This document shows positions 1-6,981 of a DNA stretch of 12,106 nt, in pieces. This DNA comes from Thiobacillus sp. (GTDB taxonomy: Bacteria; Pseudomonadota; Gammaproteobacteria; Burkholderiales; Thiobacillaceae): assembly GCA_024710445.1 (NCBI GenBank), contig JANJUT010000059.1, forward strand, positions 1 through 12,106. The letters are read 5' to 3'. The stretch's first letter is position 1. Each line of letters begins with the position of its first letter. Both the position numbers and the translations under genes were made by a program. The notes under the pieces are model-generated. The model worked only from the letters and a program-made list of their open reading frames with translations, searched no databases and was not told the origin of the DNA.

Positions 1-608
1 CACACGGTCTTGTCCTTGCCCTCGGTGGCATAGACTTCCATCATGCCGCGATGGCTGATGTAGATTTCGGTGCCGTCCCTGCCCGCTTCGATGCGGCTGC
101 GGAACTTGTCGCGCTCGGCAGTGGAATACAGGCCGTCGAGCACCTTGCCCAGGGTGCGACGAATCGCATCCTGCGGAATGTTGGCGCGGTTTTCAGCCCA
201 GTCGGTTTCGATCACGCCGGTTTCGGGTGATTCCATATTGATGATGAAACCGGTTTCCTGCCAGAAATCCTTGATTACCGGCCACACCTGCTGCGGCGTA
301 GCCTGCACTACCAGCCAGCGCTGAGTGCCGGCACGCTCGATGCGCGCCTTTTCCTGCGCGGGCAACAGGCTGCTGGATGCAGACGGCGCAGCCTTGCGCT
401 CCTTGCTGTAGGTCGACAGGGTGGCGGCGCCACTGCCCTGCGTGTCGGGAATGGCGTAGCGGTTGTCTGCCGAAGGCGCCACCAGATCGGGCGGCACTTC
501 CAGCGTCGGCAGCTTGCCCGCCGATTTGTAGTCGATCTTTTTGGATTCCACGAGGCCGCAACCCGAAGCGGCCAGCGTAACCATCAAAAACAGGGGTAAT
601 AAACGCAT
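1..608 (-). CDS. bamC: BamC lipoprotein, outer-membrane assembly factor (N-terminal part)
   Basis: Accessory lipoprotein of the BAM complex, which inserts beta-barrel proteins into the outer membrane. About 202 codons are visible; the frame is open at the window edge, so the C-terminal part is missing (the family is usually 340-380 residues). The protein starts with a lipoprotein signal, MRLLPLFLMVTLAASGC, with the lipidated Cys at residue 17. A conserved stretch follows, DYKSAGKLPTLEVPPDL, the extended segment that in characterised BamC contacts BamD. The first helix-grip domain starts near residue 95 (QRWLVVQATPQQVWPVIKDF). The ATG at 608 is preceded by AGGA at a good distance. It lies 80 bp downstream of dapA in the same direction, the classic dapA-bamC arrangement, so it is probably cotranscribed with dapA. 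Identification is by motif and context. Confidence 0.9.
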   Translation of the reverse strand, partial: MRLLPLFLMVTLAASGCGLVESKKIDYKSAGKLPTLEVPPDLVAPSADNRYAIPDTQGSGAATLSTYSKERKAAPSASSSLLPAQEKARIERAGTQRWLVVQATPQQVWPVIKDFWQETGFIINMESPETGVIETDWAENRANIPQDAIRRTLGKVLDGLYSTAERDKFRSRIEAGRDGTEIYISHRGMMEVYATEGKDKTV

Positions 609-688
609 TAGGTGTCCTAAATCGATGGGCTATATCAAATCTGCAAGGCGGGGCGCGTCGAACATAGCGAAATTTATGGGTTGTCGTA

Positions 689-1579
689 CTAGATCAAATT
701 GGCGTGGCGCAACGCGCCGCGCAGGGTGTCATGCAATCCGGCAGACAACGGGGTCAGCGGCAAGCGCATACCGGACGGGATCAGCCCCATCTCGATGCAC
801 GCCCACTTGACCGGAATCGGGTTGGCTTCCACAAACAACTTGCTGTGCAAAGGCAGCAGCGTGTTATTGAGTTCACGCGCACGCGCCAGGTTCCCTGTGC
901 GTGCGGCCACGCACATTTCGTGCATCAGTTTCGGCGCGACGTTGGCCGTGACCGAAATCACGCCATGCCCGCCCAGCAGCATGAACGGCATGGCCGAGGC
1001 ATCGTCGCCGCTGTAAAGCGCGAAATCCCTGGGCACGCGGCACAGCAGATCGGCGGCGCGCTCCATGCTGCCGGTCGCGTCCTTCACGCCGACGATGCCC
1101 GGCACACCGGCCAGTCGCACGGTGGTGTCGTTGGACAGGTCGGCCACGGTGCGACCGGGAACGTTATACAGAATCAAGGGCAGATCGACCGCTTCGGCAA
1201 TCTTCTTGTAATGCTGGTAGAGGCCTTCCTGCGTCGGCTTGTTGTAGTACGGCACCACCGACAAGCCGGCCTGGGCGCCTGCTGCCTTCGCGCATTCGGT
1301 GAGCTCGATCGCCTCGACCGTTGAATTCGCACCGGTTCCGGCGATCACCGGTACGCGACCGGCAGCCTGCTCGACCGCAGTGCGGATCAGCAAACAATGT
1401 TCGTCATAGGTCACCGTCGGCGATTCGCCCGTAGTGCCCACGATCACAATTCCGTCTGTTCCTTCGGCGATATGCCAGTCGACCAGTCGGCGCAATGCGT
1501 CGAGGTCGAGCGCCCCGTCGTCCGACATGGGGGTGACAATCGCAACCAGACTTCCGCTGGCCATATTCATTTCTGCCAT
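689..1579 (-). CDS. dapA: 4-hydroxy-tetrahydrodipicolinate synthase
   Basis: Condenses pyruvate with aspartate-4-semialdehyde, the first committed step towards diaminopimelate and lysine; cytosolic. It is a (beta/alpha)8 aldolase-fold protein of 296 residues (family about 292). The catalytic set is complete and collinear with the E. coli enzyme at an offset of five: Thr49-Thr50 in GTTGES, Tyr138 in [10 protein letters not shown], Arg143, and the Schiff-base Lys166 in VGVKDATG. The start is ambiguous: ATGs encode residues 1, 4 and 6, and residue 6 ([13 protein letters not shown]) aligns best with the usual N-terminus. The first ATG is kept because a weak GGCGGA lies upstream, but the real start could be at 1564. 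The gene lies 94 bp downstream of fliR and 80 bp upstream of bamC, on the same strand. It belongs functionally with bamC, not with the flagellar block. Confidence 0.96.
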   Translation of the reverse strand: MAEMNMASGSLVAIVTPMSDDGALDLDALRRLVDWHIAEGTDGIVIVGTTGESPTVTYDEHCLLIRTAVEQAAGRVPVIAGTGANSTVEAIELTECAKAAGAQAGLSVVPYYNKPTQEGLYQHYKKIAEAVDLPLILYNVPGRTVADLSNDTTVRLAGVPGIVGVKDATGSMERAADLLCRVPRDFALYSGDDASAMPFMLLGGHGVISVTANVAPKLMHEMCVAARTGNLARARELNNTLLPLHSKLFVEANPIPVKWACIEMGLIPSGMRLPLTPLSAGLHDTLRGALRHANLI

Positions 1580-1621
1580 GTTGTTTCCGCCACTCGACTT
1601 TCAGTAATGCACCGCGTATTC

Positions 1622-1645
1622 GGCGGGTTGACGATAAATCCCGCC
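1622..1645. other. Small GC inverted repeat between fliR and dapA
   Basis: A perfect 6-bp inverted repeat, GGCGGG / CCCGCC, with a 12-base loop lies in the 94-bp gap between the fliR stop and the dapA start. In the transcribed (minus) direction no run of T follows, so it does not look like an intrinsic terminator. It might stabilise the fliR 3' end or sit in the dapA leader. It is short enough to be chance in GC-rich DNA. The rest of the gap shows no convincing promoter to my eye. Confidence 0.3.
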
Positions 1646-1673
1646 ATTCTAATCTATCTGACTTGGGCTGGCG

Positions 1674-2423
1674 TCATCTCGAAGCCAGTCTGCCTATCCA
1701 GCCCGCCAGTTGTTCCAGACCCAGCCCTACCCCATGCGCGACTAGCGGCACGGCCCACACCCAGGCCGCCGTCAGTCCCAGTGCCGCCACGCCCAGCCCC
1801 ACCGAAAACATGTCCAGCCCCGGCGTGGTGCGCGCAACGATAGCGAATGCAAGCTGGATCAACAGCGCAAGTGCCAGCAAGGGCAAGGCCAGCTGCGCGC
1901 CGGTGGCAAACAGCCAGCTGGCGGATTCGCCGAGCTGACGCAAATCCCCGGCCGCAGGCAACGCGGCAACCGGCATGACCGCAAAGCTGTCACGCAGCGC
2001 ATCGACCACCAGCAAATGCCCGCTTGCACCGAGAAAAGCCATCGCCGCCAGCCACCAGGCCAAAGCTCGCCAGGCGGCATCCGCTGGCCCGGCCTGTTCG
2101 TCGGTCAGCATCAGCAAACCGCCGCTGGCCGTGTGCCCCGTCCATGCCAGCATCGCAGTGACCGCCGCAAACACCAGCCGCACGCAAAGCGCCAGCGCGG
2201 CACCCCAGGCCGCTTCCAGGCTCAACGCCAGCATGCCTTGCACGGTGAACGGATCAAGCAGATGCATCGACAGACCCGGGGCCAGCACGGCTGCCAGCAC
2301 GGCCGCGATCAGCACCCGCAGCGACACCGGCAGGCGGCCCGCCAGCGGATCAAGCAGGGTCCAGCCCAGCAAACGGGCGAAGGCAAACACCCAGACCGCC
2401 AGACTCGCTTCGCTCAGCGGCAT
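1674..2423 (-). CDS. fliR: Flagellar export gate protein FliR
   Basis: Inner-membrane component of the flagellar type III export gate, which forms the pore with FliP and FliQ. It has 249 residues (family about 255-265) and is almost entirely hydrophobic, with about six membrane-spanning or gate helices. Family-like stretches are the N-terminal VWVFAFARLLGWTLLDPLAG and, near the C-terminus, IVARTTPGLDMFSVGLGV, which corresponds to the usual R-x-x-P-x-x-x-x-F-x-x-G region. The segment after it is more diverged than in typical FliR. The ATG at 2423 lies 10 bp after the fliQ stop and has GTGGA upstream. It is the last gene of the flagellar block; dapA follows in the same direction. No FlhB domain is fused to it. 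Confidence 0.9.
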   Translation of the reverse strand: MPLSEASLAVWVFAFARLLGWTLLDPLAGRLPVSLRVLIAAVLAAVLAPGLSMHLLDPFTVQGMLALSLEAAWGAALALCVRLVFAAVTAMLAWTGHTASGGLLMLTDEQAGPADAAWRALAWWLAAMAFLGASGHLLVVDALRDSFAVMPVAALPAAGDLRQLGESASWLFATGAQLALPLLALALLIQLAFAIVARTTPGLDMFSVGLGVAALGLTAAWVWAVPLVAHGVGLGLEQLAGWIGRLASR

Positions 2424-2433
2424 GCCGGTCCAC

Positions 2434-2688
2434 TCACTCCAGCAGGCCCGGGAAATCGGTCAGCATGGTGCGCGCAAACTCGACCAGCTGCCCCCCCATC
2501 CAGCTACCCAGCAAGGCCAGCACGATCAGCATGACAATGAGCTTGGGCACGAACGACAGCGTGGGTTCAAGGATTTGCGTCGCGGCCTGAAACAGGCTGA
2601 TGGCAAATGCGACCAGCAGTCCCGCCAGCAACATGGGCGCGGCCAGCATCACCACCAGCCAGAGCGCGTCGCGGGCCAGACCTTCCAT
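2434..2688 (-). CDS. fliQ: Flagellar export gate protein FliQ
   Basis: Small inner-membrane protein of the type III export gate; it packs around FliP/FliR as a helical hairpin. It has 84 residues (family 86-90), with two long hydrophobic helices (about 11-33 and 47-67). Diagnostic sequences are LFQAATQILEPTLSFVPKL in the middle and a polar C-terminal helix. The usual N-terminal residues before the first helix are a few shorter than average. Its ATG overlaps the fliP TGA by one base (TGATG), so translation is probably coupled. fliR follows after 10 bp. This is one of the better conserved proteins in the block. Confidence 0.94.
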   Translation of the reverse strand: MEGLARDALWLVVMLAAPMLLAGLLVAFAISLFQAATQILEPTLSFVPKLIVMLIVLALLGSWMGGQLVEFARTMLTDFPGLLE

Positions 2689-3419
2689 CAGAAGCTACCC
2701 AGCAGGGAACCGACCAGCAGGTGCCAGCCGTCCACCGTAACGAATAGCAGCAGCTTCAGGGGTAGCGACACCAGTTGCGGCGGCAGCATGATCATGCCCA
2801 GCGCAGTAAGCACGGCCGCGACGACAAGATCGATCACCAGAAAGGGCAGCACCACCATGAAGCCGATCTGGAATGCGGTTTTGAGTTCACTGGTGAGGAA
2901 TGCCGGAGCCAGTGCGGCCAGCGGTACGCTGTCCACCTGTCTGGCGTCGATGGCCTTGTCACCTTCGGTAAAGAGACTCAGGTCTTCGGCTCGCGTTTGC
3001 CGCAGCATGAAGGTCTTCAATGGCAGCGCCGCTTTTTCGGCGGCATCGTTGAATGCCAAGGCGCCTGACAGATAAGGCTGGTAGGCCTCGCTATTGATGG
3101 TCTTGAGCGCGGGTGACATCACGAATATCGTCAGCAACACCGCCAGCCCCATCAGCACCAGGTTCGGCGGCGCAGTGTGGCTACCCAGGCCTTGCCGCAG
3201 CAGGAACAGCACCACCGCAATACGGGTGAAGGCGGTGAACGCCAGGAGCAGGGCCGGCAAAAAGGGAAACAGCAGCAACCAGGGCAGGCTGGCGCCGGGT
3301 ACGCCGATCACCTGCCCGCCCGCACCGGGCGTCACGCTCAGCAACGGCACACTGCTGTCGGCGCCCCACGCAGCGGTGGCCAGCAGAAACAGTCCGCCTC
3401 CCAACAGTCTTTTCATCAT
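2688..3419 (-). CDS. fliP: Flagellar export gate protein FliP
   Basis: Core of the flagellar type III export gate in the inner membrane. It has 243 residues, the normal family length. A cleavable signal peptide (MMKRLLGGGLFLLATAAWGA) is followed by a periplasmic segment and four hydrophobic regions. Family signatures are FTRIAVVLFLLRQGLG (about 64-79), LKTFMLRQTR (134-143), the strongly conserved SELKTAFQIGFMVVLPFLVI (177-196), and LPLKLLLFVTVDGW (219-232). The methionine run that seals the gate, usually MGMMM, is here LGMIM (207-211). The first ATG overlaps the fliO TGA in an ATGA junction; a second ATG is the next codon. The neighbours fliO and fliQ fix the assignment. Confidence 0.96.
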   Translation of the reverse strand: MMKRLLGGGLFLLATAAWGADSSVPLLSVTPGAGGQVIGVPGASLPWLLLFPFLPALLLAFTAFTRIAVVLFLLRQGLGSHTAPPNLVLMGLAVLLTIFVMSPALKTINSEAYQPYLSGALAFNDAAEKAALPLKTFMLRQTRAEDLSLFTEGDKAIDARQVDSVPLAALAPAFLTSELKTAFQIGFMVVLPFLVIDLVVAAVLTALGMIMLPPQLVSLPLKLLLFVTVDGWHLLVGSLLGSF

Positions 3420-3763
3420 GCGCGCCCTGCTGACTGGAGGCTGGGTGCATTGGCGGGTTTGGGCTGGGTGTGCAGCAGCCGCACATTGCCCCCGCCCACG
3501 CCCAGCAGCAGCCAGGTACCATCCATCTCGACCACGACCACGCGCTCACGCGTGCCGACCGCGGTGGTCCCCACCACCTTGACGGCGCCTTGTGCCCCCA
3601 TGCCGGGAAGATAGCGACGCGCAAACCATGCCACCGCAACAAAGCCGCCCAGGATCAGCACCAGACTCAGCAACACGGTGAGCATGCTCGATGTGGTATC
3701 GGTTGCGGCAAATGCCCAGGTGGGGACCAGAAACAACGCTGCTGTTGAAACGAATTTAAGCAT
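3416..3763 (-). CDS. fliO: Flagellar biosynthesis protein FliO
   Basis: Small membrane protein that assists assembly of the FliP ring. It has 115 residues. An N-terminal hydrophobic stretch with a possible signal-peptidase site (AFA, residues 18-20) is followed by a clear transmembrane helix, about residues 27-46. Next come the family-like basic segment ARRYLPG and a small cytoplasmic domain (VVGTTAVGTRERVVVVEMDG, then WLLLGVGGGNVRLL) typical of FliO/YscJ-adjacent SH3-like folds. The ATG at 3763 has GAGGAG upstream and overlaps the end of the preceding gene by 8 bp. It overlaps fliP by 4 bp. FliO is poorly conserved in general, so the call rests on both the architecture and the fliO-P-Q-R order. 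Confidence 0.88.
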   Translation of the reverse strand: MLKFVSTAALFLVPTWAFAATDTTSSMLTVLLSLVLILGGFVAVAWFARRYLPGMGAQGAVKVVGTTAVGTRERVVVVEMDGTWLLLGVGGGNVRLLHTQPKPANAPSLQSAGRA

Positions 3764-4223
3764 GCCGTATCACTCCTCGCGCCCAGCGCGTCATGTCGGT
3801 TATATGGTGAGGTAACTGCACGGCAAGCGTCGCCCGGGTGAGAGGACAGGTCAGGCACCATGCCAGCACAGGCGGCAGCGCGGTCTGCCCGGGTACATCC
3901 AGCCAGCATTCCGCCAGTACGTTATCCAGGGTATGTGTCAGGGTGGGCGGCACAAAGCTTGTGCTGCCCGCCATGAGCTGCTGCCCGCCAAGGCGACGCG
4001 TCAGCCACAAGGTGGCGAGTCCGGAATCCGGTAGCCACTGTGGCGTCGCAGGCCGGTCGGCGGGGGCAGCCTGCACCTGTTCGATCAACTGAACCGGCAT
4101 GCGCAGACGCGCGGTCAGGGTTGCAGCCAGACGCTGCGTCAGGCGCGTTTGCAGCCCATTGGGCGCAACCGGTGACGCCGTCAGGAAGTCGATTTCTGCA
4201 GGGGTGAGTTCAAGCAGTTTCAT
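3756..4223 (-). CDS. Unknown protein in the fliK-L-M-N slot; possible FliM/SctQ middle-domain relative
   Basis: About 155 residues, soluble, with no signal peptide or membrane helix. I do not recognise it firmly. Three stretches resemble the middle domain of FliM in the same order: TRRLGG (75-80) at the place of the FliM 'LFGG' turn, TSFVPPTLTHTLDNVLAECW (88-107) at the place of the FliM 'EFTxTEQR...AW' helix, and AVQLPHHITDMTRWARG (134-150) at the place of the 'LPxSxIEPL' end of that domain. No SpoA (FliN/FliM C-terminal) domain follows, because the gene stops inside the fliO start region. An in-frame TTG at 4235 would overlap the fliJ stop (TTGA) and give 159 residues. I prefer the ATG at 4223, though neither start has a strong Shine-Dalgarno sequence. 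The tight packing between fliJ and fliO implies a role in the same machine. Confidence 0.7.
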   Translation of the reverse strand: MKLLELTPAEIDFLTASPVAPNGLQTRLTQRLAATLTARLRMPVQLIEQVQAAPADRPATPQWLPDSGLATLWLTRRLGGQQLMAGSTSFVPPTLTHTLDNVLAECWLDVPGQTALPPVLAWCLTCPLTRATLAVQLPHHITDMTRWARGVIRHA

Positions 4224-4231
4224 GGCAGCGC

Positions 4232-4684
4232 TCAACGACCCCTGTGTTCCGATTCATGCCGGTGGGTGACTTCCGCCAGTTCGTCGTGCTCGCGTTGTTC
4301 GAGACGCTTTTGCTGGATGGCCACCTGCGCCAGATGGCGCTGTTCCAGCATGCGAAATGCTTTCACGCGCTGGTCCACCTGCATCCATTCGGCCAGTCGC
4401 GCCTGCCACTCGCGGTGCGCGTCATCGATCGCCGACTGCGCGACCTGCAACTCGAGCGCCTGCGCATGCTGCAAACGGTTGCTTTCCTGCAGTTGCTCGG
4501 CGCTCACCCCGCCGCGCAGTTCGACCGCCAGGTGCGCAATATGGGCGTCGCGCAGGCCTTTCAATTGCACCAGGCGCCCCCGCGCCCGCAGCCAGACGCC
4601 ATGCGCCAGTTTGACTGCGCGCGCCTGCGTCTCGCTTTCCCGCTCGGCCAGCTGCAGCACCCGCGCCAGTGCAAAAGGCTTCAT
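4232..4684 (-). CDS. fliJ: Flagellar export chaperone/stalk protein FliJ
   Basis: Soluble coiled-coil protein that inserts into the FliI ATPase ring like the gamma subunit of F1 and links it to FlhA. It has 150 residues (family 147-150). Almost the whole chain is predicted helical, charged and Ala/Gln/Arg-rich, with two long helices separated around residues 58-62 (GGVSA). The N-terminus [20 protein letters not shown] fits the FliJ 'F-L-VL-LAE-E' pattern. Its ATG overlaps the fliI TGA in an ATGA junction. FliJ is weakly conserved in sequence; the call relies on length, coiled-coil character and its place directly after fliI. Confidence 0.88.
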   Translation of the reverse strand: MKPFALARVLQLAERESETQARAVKLAHGVWLRARGRLVQLKGLRDAHIAHLAVELRGGVSAEQLQESNRLQHAQALELQVAQSAIDDAHREWQARLAEWMQVDQRVKAFRMLEQRHLAQVAIQQKRLEQREHDELAEVTHRHESEHRGR

Positions 4685-6075
4685 GCCAGCACCTCATCCA
4701 GACCGGCACGGGCTGCTTCCAGCGTGGCATGTTCCCGCATGCCCTGCATCAGGTAACCCTGCATCTTCGGGTACAGGCGCACGCCCTCGTCAAGCACCAG
4801 ATCGGCACCGGGCACGTAGGCGCCGACGGCCAGCAGATCACGGCTGCGCATGTAGCGCGAGTACAGATACTTGAAACGGCGGGTGCGTTCCAGTCCCTCC
4901 TCGCTAAGCAAATCAGGCTGCGCCCGGCTGATCGAGGCCTCGATATCGATGGCCGGGTAATGCCCGGCATCCGCCAGGTCACGGCTCAAAACAACGTGGC
5001 CATCCAGAATCGCCCGCGCTGCATCGGCAATCGGGTCCTGCTGGTCATCGCCTTCCATCAGCACGGTGAAAAACGCCGTGATCGAACCACTGCCCGTGCG
5101 GCCATTGCCGGCGCGTTCCGCCAGTTGCGGCAGCTTGGCAAAAACCGACGGCGGGTAGCCCTTGGTGGCGGGCGGCTCGCCGATCGCCAGCGCCACCTCG
5201 CGCTGCGCCATGGCATAGCGGGTGAGCGAATCCATGATCAGCAGCACATGCTTGCCCTGATCCCGGAAATATTCGGCAATCGACATGGCATAGGCCGCGC
5301 CGTTCAGGCGCATCAGCGGCGGATGATCGGCCGGCGCGGCGACAACGACCGCGCGCTCCATGCCCTCGGCCCCAAGGATGCTGTCGATGAATTCCTTGAC
5401 CTCGCGGCCGCGTTCGCCGATCAGACCCACCACCACCACATCGGCTTCGGTGAAGCGTGCCATCATGCCCAGCAGGATGCTTTTTCCGACGCCACTGCCG
5501 GCAAACAGGCCCAGGCGCTGCCCGCGCCCCACGGTCAACAGCCCGTTGATCGCCCGCACCCCAACGTCGAGCGTTTCACGGATCGGCGCACGTTCCAGCG
5601 GATTGATCGGACGACTGTACAAAGGCACACGGCGTTCCAGTGACAGCGACCCCTTGCCATCGAGCGGCCGGCCCGCGCCATCGAGCACGCGGCCCAGCAG
5701 CAGATCGCCGACCGGCACCTGGCGTACCCGGTCCTGCGCCCGGCGACGCGGAATGTAACGGGTACCCAGGCGCGGCGGCTGCGCGGCCATCGGGTTATCC
5801 GGGACCACCCGCGCGCCCGGCATCACCCCGTAAATATCGGTAGCCGGCATGATGAACAGCCGGTCTCCGGAAAACCCGGCCACCTCGGCTTCGATGCTCT
5901 GTCCACCCGGAATGTGGATCTGGCACTGGCTGCCGACCGGCAAGCGCAAGCCCACGGCTTCCATCACCAGACCCGATACCCGGGTCAGACGCCCGCTGGT
6001 CGCAATCGGCGTCGCCCAGCTCACCGCGCGCCGGCAGTCGGCCAGGTATTCGCGCAGGCGGACGATGCGGTTCAT
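4681..6075 (-). CDS. fliI: Flagellum-specific ATPase FliI
   Basis: Hexameric ATPase of the flagellar type III export apparatus, homologous to the F1 beta subunit. It has 464 residues from the ATG at 6075. The N-terminal beta-barrel domain covers about 20-100. Walker A is GSGVGKS (193-199), followed by [18 protein letters not shown], the Walker B region [31 protein letters not shown], and the C-terminal [14 protein letters not shown]. The frame is open further upstream to 6162, but those codons lie in the palindromic element and lack family similarity. The chosen start gives [14 protein letters not shown], typical of the family. AGGA and GAGG lie upstream inside the element arm. The gap to fliH is filled by a 290-bp palindromic element. 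The 3' end overlaps fliJ by 4 bp. Confidence 0.96.
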   Translation of the reverse strand: MNRIVRLREYLADCRRAVSWATPIATSGRLTRVSGLVMEAVGLRLPVGSQCQIHIPGGQSIEAEVAGFSGDRLFIMPATDIYGVMPGARVVPDNPMAAQPPRLGTRYIPRRRAQDRVRQVPVGDLLLGRVLDGAGRPLDGKGSLSLERRVPLYSRPINPLERAPIRETLDVGVRAINGLLTVGRGQRLGLFAGSGVGKSILLGMMARFTEADVVVVGLIGERGREVKEFIDSILGAEGMERAVVVAAPADHPPLMRLNGAAYAMSIAEYFRDQGKHVLLIMDSLTRYAMAQREVALAIGEPPATKGYPPSVFAKLPQLAERAGNGRTGSGSITAFFTVLMEGDDQQDPIADAARAILDGHVVLSRDLADAGHYPAIDIEASISRAQPDLLSEEGLERTRRFKYLYSRYMRSRDLLAVGAYVPGADLVLDEGVRLYPKMQGYLMQGMREHATLEAARAGLDEVLA

Positions 6076-6143
6076 TATCCTGGGAACCTCAGTTGGACGC
6101 GTTCGAGTGTGCGGCTGACGGGTCGGCTGGCAAGGCGCAAGAG

Positions 6144-6179
6144 CGTGGCTGTTGCCGCGCAAGCGGCTTTACAGCCACG
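6144..6179. repeat. Strong nested hairpin with GCAA tetraloop
   Basis: Inside element B: CGTGGCTGT (6144-6152) pairs perfectly with ACAGCCACG (6171-6179), and inside that GCCGC (6154-6158) pairs with GCGGC (6163-6167) around the loop GCAA. A single T and TTT form a small internal loop. Read as plus-strand RNA this would close with a GNRA tetraloop; on the transcribed minus strand the loop is TTGC. It has the look of a REP-type hairpin. It lies in a segment that interrupts the core blocks shared with element A, so it may be an insertion into the element. No U-tract follows on the minus strand, so it is not an obvious terminator. Confidence 0.75.
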
Positions 6180-6204
6180 GCCTGCCCCTTGCGGGTGCGA
6201 GGCG

Positions 6205-6221
6205 GCATGGCTATTCCATGC
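6205..6221. repeat. Short inverted repeat in the element B core
   Basis: GCATGG (6205-6210) and CCATGC (6216-6221) form a perfect 6-bp inverted repeat around CTATT. It lies in the second core block shared with element A, where the corresponding sequence at about 7060-7076 keeps the CATGGCT...CTATG pattern less perfectly. It probably forms the tip of the element's fold. Confidence 0.5.
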
Positions 6222-6366
6222 AACGAGGCGCAACACAGCCAGATGGCCTGTCAGTCGTGCAATCGAATGCGTAGCGTTTAACAGCAAAGAAATATCCCAA
6301 ATGTAATCACACAATAAAAAATGATAACGACTGAGTAGCACGAGCGGTCAACTGAAGTTTCCAGGA

Positions 6367-6981
6367 TTATTCGATCCAGTTCTGATTGGAGCCCAGCACC
6401 TGCACCACCTGCCGCCAGCGCGCAGGCAGCGAGGCATCGAGATCACCCTGCGTGGTTTCGATCAGGCAGCCGCCGCGCTCGATGCGCGCATCTTCGACGA
6501 TGCGCAGGCGGTTCTTGTCCAGCACCTGGTCCAGATGCGGCCGCACCAGCACGGCGTCGTCCGGATTCAGCAGCAGGCGCGCCTCGCGGCTGGTTTCAGC
6601 CATTTGTTTCAAGGCCAGATTGACCACATCGAGAATGCGCTCGGGATGTACTGCCAGTTCACCGGCCACCACCTGGCGCGCCACGTCGAGCGACAGTTCC
6701 AGCACCATGTCGGCCAGGCGAAAATCGAGGTTGTCCAGTGTCGAAGCAAAACTCTCCGCCAGCTGCTTGATGCGCCCGCCCGCCTTTTCGCCTTCGGCCC
6801 GTCCCGCTGCCAGCCCTTCGGCATAGCCCTCGGCCCGCGCCGTCTCGCGCAGTCTGGCCAGTTCGGCCGCGGTGTCCGGCGTTGACGGAACCGGCTCGCT
6901 TGTCGAAGCGGCCAGTTCCACCACTTCCCACTGCTCAAAGGCGGTTGCATCCTTGGCCGTAATGTCGTCTTGCGTGCTCAT
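6367..6981 (-). CDS. fliH: Flagellar export ATPase regulator FliH
   Basis: Peripheral stalk/regulator that holds the FliI ATPase and docks it to the motor. It has 204 residues from the ATG at 6981. The N-terminus carries an aromatic docking motif, FEQWEVVEL (15-23), comparable to the Trp-containing segment that binds FliN/FlhA in Salmonella. Then comes a glycine-spaced helix, EGYAEGLAAGRAEGEKAGG (about 51-69), diagnostic of FliH, followed by the V-ATPase E-like C-terminal domain ending in NWIE. The reading frame stays open to 7098, but the extra 39 codons are read through palindromic element A and look unrelated. No Shine-Dalgarno sequence directly precedes the ATG; the bases before it are the end of element A. 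A strong one lies beyond the element, at the fliG 3' end. Confidence 0.92.
   Translation of the reverse strand: MSTQDDITAKDATAFEQWEVVELAASTSEPVPSTPDTAAELARLRETARAEGYAEGLAAGRAEGEKAGGRIKQLAESFASTLDNLDFRLADMVLELSLDVARQVVAGELAVHPERILDVVNLALKQMAETSREARLLLNPDDAVLVRPHLDQVLDKNRLRIVEDARIERGGCLIETTQGDLDASLPARWRQVVQVLGSNQNWIE

Larger units (their letters stand above)
6077..6366. mobile_element. Palindromic intergenic element B (fliH/fliI gap)
   Basis: Fills the whole gap between fliH and fliI. The outer ends are inverted repeats: from 6077, ATCCTGGGAACCTCAGTTG, matched on the opposite strand from 6366 by TCCTGGAAACTTCAGTTG, with only two internal differences. A second inverted pair lies inside, 6097-6130 against about 6237-6271 (ACGCGTTCGA / ACGCATTCGA and CTGACGGG / CTGACAGG on the aligned strand). 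Between the right outer and right inner arms is an AT-rich insert, about 6273-6348, with no partner on the left. The core shares blocks with element A: GGCAAGGCGC at 6129-6138, and a second block at 6199-6246. It encodes no protein I can support. It is probably a non-autonomous, MITE-like element or a structured intergenic repeat. Confidence 0.7.

Noticed and set aside
1628..1651. TTGACG followed 16 bases later by TAATCT, a plus-strand promoter-like pair
   Set aside because: The -10 match is poor and no plus-strand gene follows; likely chance.
1975..3075. 366-codon plus-strand open frame opposite fliR-fliQ-fliP
   Set aside because: Low-complexity Ser/Ala/Arg-rich shadow spanning several real genes.
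4669..5643. 324-codon plus-strand open frame opposite fliI
   Set aside because: The antisense of a strongly conserved ATPase gene; composition typical of GC-rich shadow frames.
6075..6341. 88-codon minus-strand frame in the fliH/fliI gap
   Set aside because: It lies within palindromic element B and runs into the fliI N-terminus in another frame; no family resemblance or start signal.
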